From assembly GCA_027490875.1 (NCBI GenBank), contig JAIXXE010000036.1:1-7615 (forward strand): a DNA stretch of 7,615 nt, in the 5' to 3' direction. Below are positions 5,885 through 7,615 of the stretch, piece after piece (within the stretch, counting starts at the first letter, position 1; every line of letters begins with the position of its first letter). The stretch comes from Alphaproteobacteria bacterium. Its GTDB lineage: Bacteria; Pseudomonadota; Alphaproteobacteria; UBA2136; UBA6156. The notes under the pieces were generated by a model that worked only from the letters and a program-made list of their open reading frames with translations, was not told the origin of the DNA and did no database searches. The position numbers and the translations under genes are program-made.

Positions 5885-6928
5885 TTAGGCTGAGGGGGCC
5901 GCGGGCGGCGCAGCAGGCACACCCTTGCTGGTGCTGTATTGAACTTTATATTTTTTTTCTGGATTTATAATGGCTTGACATTTTTTAGCGGCAATAGCAG
6001 CTTCCGCAAAGCCGGTAAGAATGAGGGGAACCTTCCCTTCGTAGCTGGCCATGTCACCAATACACAACAGCCCGGGCCGACGGGTTTGCATGGTGGCGAA
6101 GTCAACCGGAATGACGCCACGCTCCAGTCCTAAATCCCAGCTTTCCAGCGCGCCCGCTTGCGGCTGTAACCCAAAGCAACACACCAAACTGGTGGCAGCC
6201 ACGTGCTGCGTAGTGCCATCGGCTTTTAGCAGCGTTACGGCTTCAAGCTGGCCGTTAGCGCCGTGCAGAGCTTGCAATTCGGTGGGCGTATGCAGGGTAA
6301 TTTGCCCAGAAGCAGCCAAGTTTAGCATCGCCTGTACGGTGGCCTCGGCGGCGCGGAAGTCGCTGCGCCGATGCACCACATGCACATGCGCCGCGAGCCC
6401 CGCCAGCTCGACCGCCCAATCCACGGCGCTGTCACCGCCACCGGCCAAGATGACCGTCTGGCCAGCCAACGCTGCCTTGTTGGTGATGGCGTAACATACG
6501 CTGCCGGTGGCTTCAAAAGTTGCCAGGTTGAGGAGCCCGACTGGTTTACGCGGGGCGAACAGGCCGCCGCCACCAGCAATAATGACTACTTTGGCGTGCA
6601 CAGTGCTCCCGCCAGCCCGTTGCAGCACAAAACCCGCATTGTCGGGCAGGGCCTGCAGGTCGGTCACGGCTTCCCCCAGCAAATATTGCGGCTGATAGGG
6701 TGCCGCCTGCTGCTGCAGTTTGGTCACTAAATCGCCTGCTAAAATGTGGGGGTGGCCGGGCACATCGTAAATTGGTTTTTCGGGATACAGGGCGGCCAGT
6801 TGGCCACCGGCCTGCGGCAGACTATCGAGCACAATACTTTGGTAACCCATAAAGCCAGCCTCAAACACCATGAACAGACCACTGGGGCCTGCCCCTATAA
6901 TTGCAATGTCGGAGGTAAAATCTGCCAT
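5885..6928 (-). CDS. Ferredoxin-NADP+ reductase, thioredoxin-reductase-like type
   Basis: This FAD enzyme of the cytoplasm transfers electrons between NADPH and ferredoxin or flavodoxin. The 347-residue product has the N-terminal FAD loop GAGPSG (12-17), a second dinucleotide-binding block GGGDSAVDWA (163-172) for NADP(H), the phosphate-recognising HRRSDFRA (186-193), and a late FAD block with CIGDMASYEGK followed by ILTGFAEAA. There is no CxxC redox pair of the kind in true thioredoxin reductases, which separates this family (Bacillus YumC, Rhodopseudomonas and Chlorobaculum FNR) from TrxB. The C-terminus retains the YSTSKGVP stretch, which I recall from the family, then adds a short Ala/Pro tail. 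The gene is divergent from the lipoprotein and CCG-subunit genes. No Shine-Dalgarno site precedes the ATG. Confidence 0.93.
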   Translation of the reverse strand: MADFTSDIAIIGAGPSGLFMVFEAGFMGYQSIVLDSLPQAGGQLAALYPEKPIYDVPGHPHILAGDLVTKLQQQAAPYQPQYLLGEAVTDLQALPDNAGFVLQRAGGSTVHAKVVIIAGGGGLFAPRKPVGLLNLATFEATGSVCYAITNKAALAGQTVILAGGGDSAVDWAVELAGLAAHVHVVHRRSDFRAAEATVQAMLNLAASGQITLHTPTELQALHGANGQLEAVTLLKADGTTQHVAATSLVCCFGLQPQAGALESWDLGLERGVIPVDFATMQTRRPGLLCIGDMASYEGKVPLILTGFAEAAIAAKKCQAIINPEKKYKVQYSTSKGVPAAPPAAPSA

Positions 6929-6934
6929 AGGCTG

Positions 6935-6963
6935 GTGCTAACACTCTTGACCTTCAGCGGCAA
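6935..6963 (-). promoter_or_regulatory. Weak candidate promoter of the ferredoxin-NADP reductase gene
   Basis: On the minus strand TTGCCG (6963-6958, 4 of 6 to the -35 consensus) is followed after 17 nt by TAGCAC (6940-6935, 3 of 6 to the -10 consensus), ending 6 nt before the ATG. The spacing is ideal but the boxes are poor. The -35 candidate lies within the left arm of the 6959-6982 dyad, so a protein bound there could affect it. Confidence 0.25.
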
Positions 6964-6982
6964 TACTCGGCACAGTATTGCC
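6959..6982. promoter_or_regulatory. Perfect 9+9 bp dyad between divergent genes
   Basis: GGCAATACT (6959-6967) and AGTATTGCC (6974-6982) are exact reverse complements separated by 6 nt. The dyad lies in the 54-bp gap between the ferredoxin-NADP reductase gene and the lipoprotein gene and touches the lipoprotein ATG at 6983. It could be a transcription factor operator for both divergent units, or an RNA hairpin occupying the ribosome binding region of the lipoprotein mRNA. It is not followed by a T run in either direction, so it is not an intrinsic terminator. Confidence 0.55.
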
Positions 6983-7096
6983 ATGAAAAAACTTTTTTGG
7001 TTGTTAGTGGCATTCCCTTTGCTGCTTACTGCCTGTGCCCAACGGGTAGCACCCCCCGAACCAGACGGCCATATTAAGCCTTCCTTTCAATATTAA
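6983..7096 (+). CDS. Micro-lipoprotein, 37 residues, function unknown
   Basis: The predicted product has a basic start (MKK), a hydrophobic core (residues 4-15) and a lipobox LTAC ending at Cys18, so signal peptidase II would leave a lipidated mature peptide of only 20 residues. That peptide is rich in Pro and ends in aromatic residues (PSFQY). There is no GLKGPLY motif after the Cys, so it is not an obvious LptM/YifL homologue. No Shine-Dalgarno site is visible because the upstream 24 nt are the dyad. The CCG-subunit gene starts 20 nt after its stop on the same strand, so the two probably share a transcript. The signal peptide makes a real gene likely, but its small size leaves doubt. Confidence 0.65.
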   Translation: MKKLFWLLVAFPLLLTACAQRVAPPEPDGHIKPSFQY

Positions 7097-7105
7097 AACC
7101 AGAGC

Positions 7106-7109
7106 AGGA
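7106..7109 (+). promoter_or_regulatory. Shine-Dalgarno site of the CCG-domain subunit gene
   Basis: AGGA, within GAGCAGGA, lies 7 nt before the ATG at 7117. It fixes the start of the partial gene that follows. Confidence 0.6.
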
Positions 7110-7116
7110 TACCCCC

Positions 7117-7615
7117 ATGGCGCTTTCCAAAAACCTAAACTATGCCTATTACCCCGGGTGTGCCGCCAAGCAAATCCAGAAGGAGGCTGACTGGTCGGCG
7201 CAGGCTATTGCCACCCAGTTGGGGATAACCCTGCATGATATGCCCGCTGCCACCTGCTGCGGCGCAGGCAATTTGCAAGAACATGATATGGCGGCCGCCT
7301 TGGCCATCAACGCCCGGATTTTTAGTCAGGCTGAGGCGATGGGGATGGATATTGTCACCATCTGCAACACCTGCCTGCAAACCTTTAGCTACGCCAACCA
7401 CCGGCTGGTGAACGAGCCAGAGCTGCGCGCCGACATCAATCGGGTTCTGGAAAAAGCTGGTGTGAGGCCCTACCAAGGGACTGTTGAAGTGAAGCATTTA
7501 ATCTGGGTGCTGGTGGAAGAGGTTGGGGTAGAGCGTCTGCGTCAGCACCTGAAAAACCCCCTCAATGGCCTGAAAGTAGCCCCGTTTTATGGATGCCACG
7601 CCATGCGGCCCAGCG
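7117..7615 (+). CDS. SdhE/HdrB-type CCG-domain iron-sulfur subunit, probably of succinate dehydrogenase or fumarate reductase (partial)
   Basis: The first 166 codons are present; the gene runs past the window end with no stop. Near the N-terminus, YYPGC (Cys15) starts a CCG (DUF224) motif: Cys15, Cys47-Cys48 in ATCCGAGN, and Cys83/Cys86 in ICNTC, giving CX31CCX34CXXC. A second motif begins at FYGC (Cys160). Such motifs bind unusual iron-sulfur clusters in HdrB of heterodisulfide reductases and in SdhE, which replaces haem membrane anchors in non-classical succinate dehydrogenase/fumarate reductase. The stretches VEVKHLIWVLVEEVG and GLKVAPFYGC resemble, as I recall, SdhE of cyanobacteria and Campylobacterota more than LutA, GlpC or GlcF. 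The expected partners (SdhA, SdhB) are not in view. This SdhE is unrelated to the flavinylation factor of the same name. Confidence 0.85.
   Translation, partial: MALSKNLNYAYYPGCAAKQIQKEADWSAQAIATQLGITLHDMPAATCCGAGNLQEHDMAAALAINARIFSQAEAMGMDIVTICNTCLQTFSYANHRLVNEPELRADINRVLEKAGVRPYQGTVEVKHLIWVLVEEVGVERLRQHLKNPLNGLKVAPFYGCHAMRPS

Noticed and set aside
5885..6928. Annotation as thioredoxin reductase (TrxB)
   Set aside because: There is no CxxC redox motif between the dinucleotide-binding blocks, and the length, HRR block and YSTSKGVP tail fit the ferredoxin-NADP reductase branch.
6746..7096. 116-codon plus-strand frame that includes the micro-lipoprotein
   Set aside because: The upstream part is antisense to the ferredoxin-NADP reductase; only the last 37 codons, from the ATG at 6983, show a coherent lipoprotein signal.
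7135..7497. Minus-strand open frame of 120 codons near the window end
   Set aside because: It is opposite the CCG-domain gene, whose cysteine motifs and ribosome binding site clearly identify the coding strand.

Overview
The window looks like chromosomal DNA from an alphaproteobacterium or a close, deep-branching relative. This is inferred from the lepB-rnc-era order, the RNase III signature with an Arg after GD (EFVGDRVLNLV; the GDRVL form is typical of alphaproteobacteria), a signal peptidase I with one N-terminal membrane segment, and a thioredoxin-reductase-like ferredoxin-NADP reductase. The DNA is moderately GC-rich and densely coded. I saw no insertion sequence, CRISPR array, tRNA or rRNA. 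The species cannot be named from this window.

Layout. Plus strand, 43-2307: a tight, overlapping operon of lepB (signal peptidase I), rnc (RNase III) and era (GTPase for 16S rRNA/30S maturation). Plus strand, 2406-3185: an unrecognised single-pass coiled-coil membrane protein. Minus strand, 5846 down to 3182: a four-gene unit reading VirB2/TrbC-like small membrane protein, pth (peptidyl-tRNA hydrolase), ychF (ribosome-associated ATPase), and a FlaR/adenylate-kinase-like P-loop protein whose stop codon overlaps that of the coiled-coil gene. Minus strand, 6928-5885: ferredoxin-NADP reductase. Plus strand, 6983 to the window end: a 37-residue lipoprotein, then the start of an SdhE/HdrB-type CCG-domain iron-sulfur subunit that runs off the window.

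How the genes fit together. Most are housekeeping genes for protein export, RNA processing and translation quality. The right end is about redox metabolism: a flavoprotein linking NADPH to ferredoxin faces a probable subunit of a non-classical succinate dehydrogenase/fumarate reductase. The 54-bp gap between them holds a perfect 9+9 bp dyad that could control both sides.

Most worth a second look: that dyad and the micro-lipoprotein beside it; the SdhE-type subunit; an orphan VirB2-like pilin candidate coupled to pth; a repeated start geometry suggesting leaderless mRNAs; and a Ser in place of Asn in the Era guanine-recognition motif. I found no clear multi-gene novel system; most of the window is ordinary.
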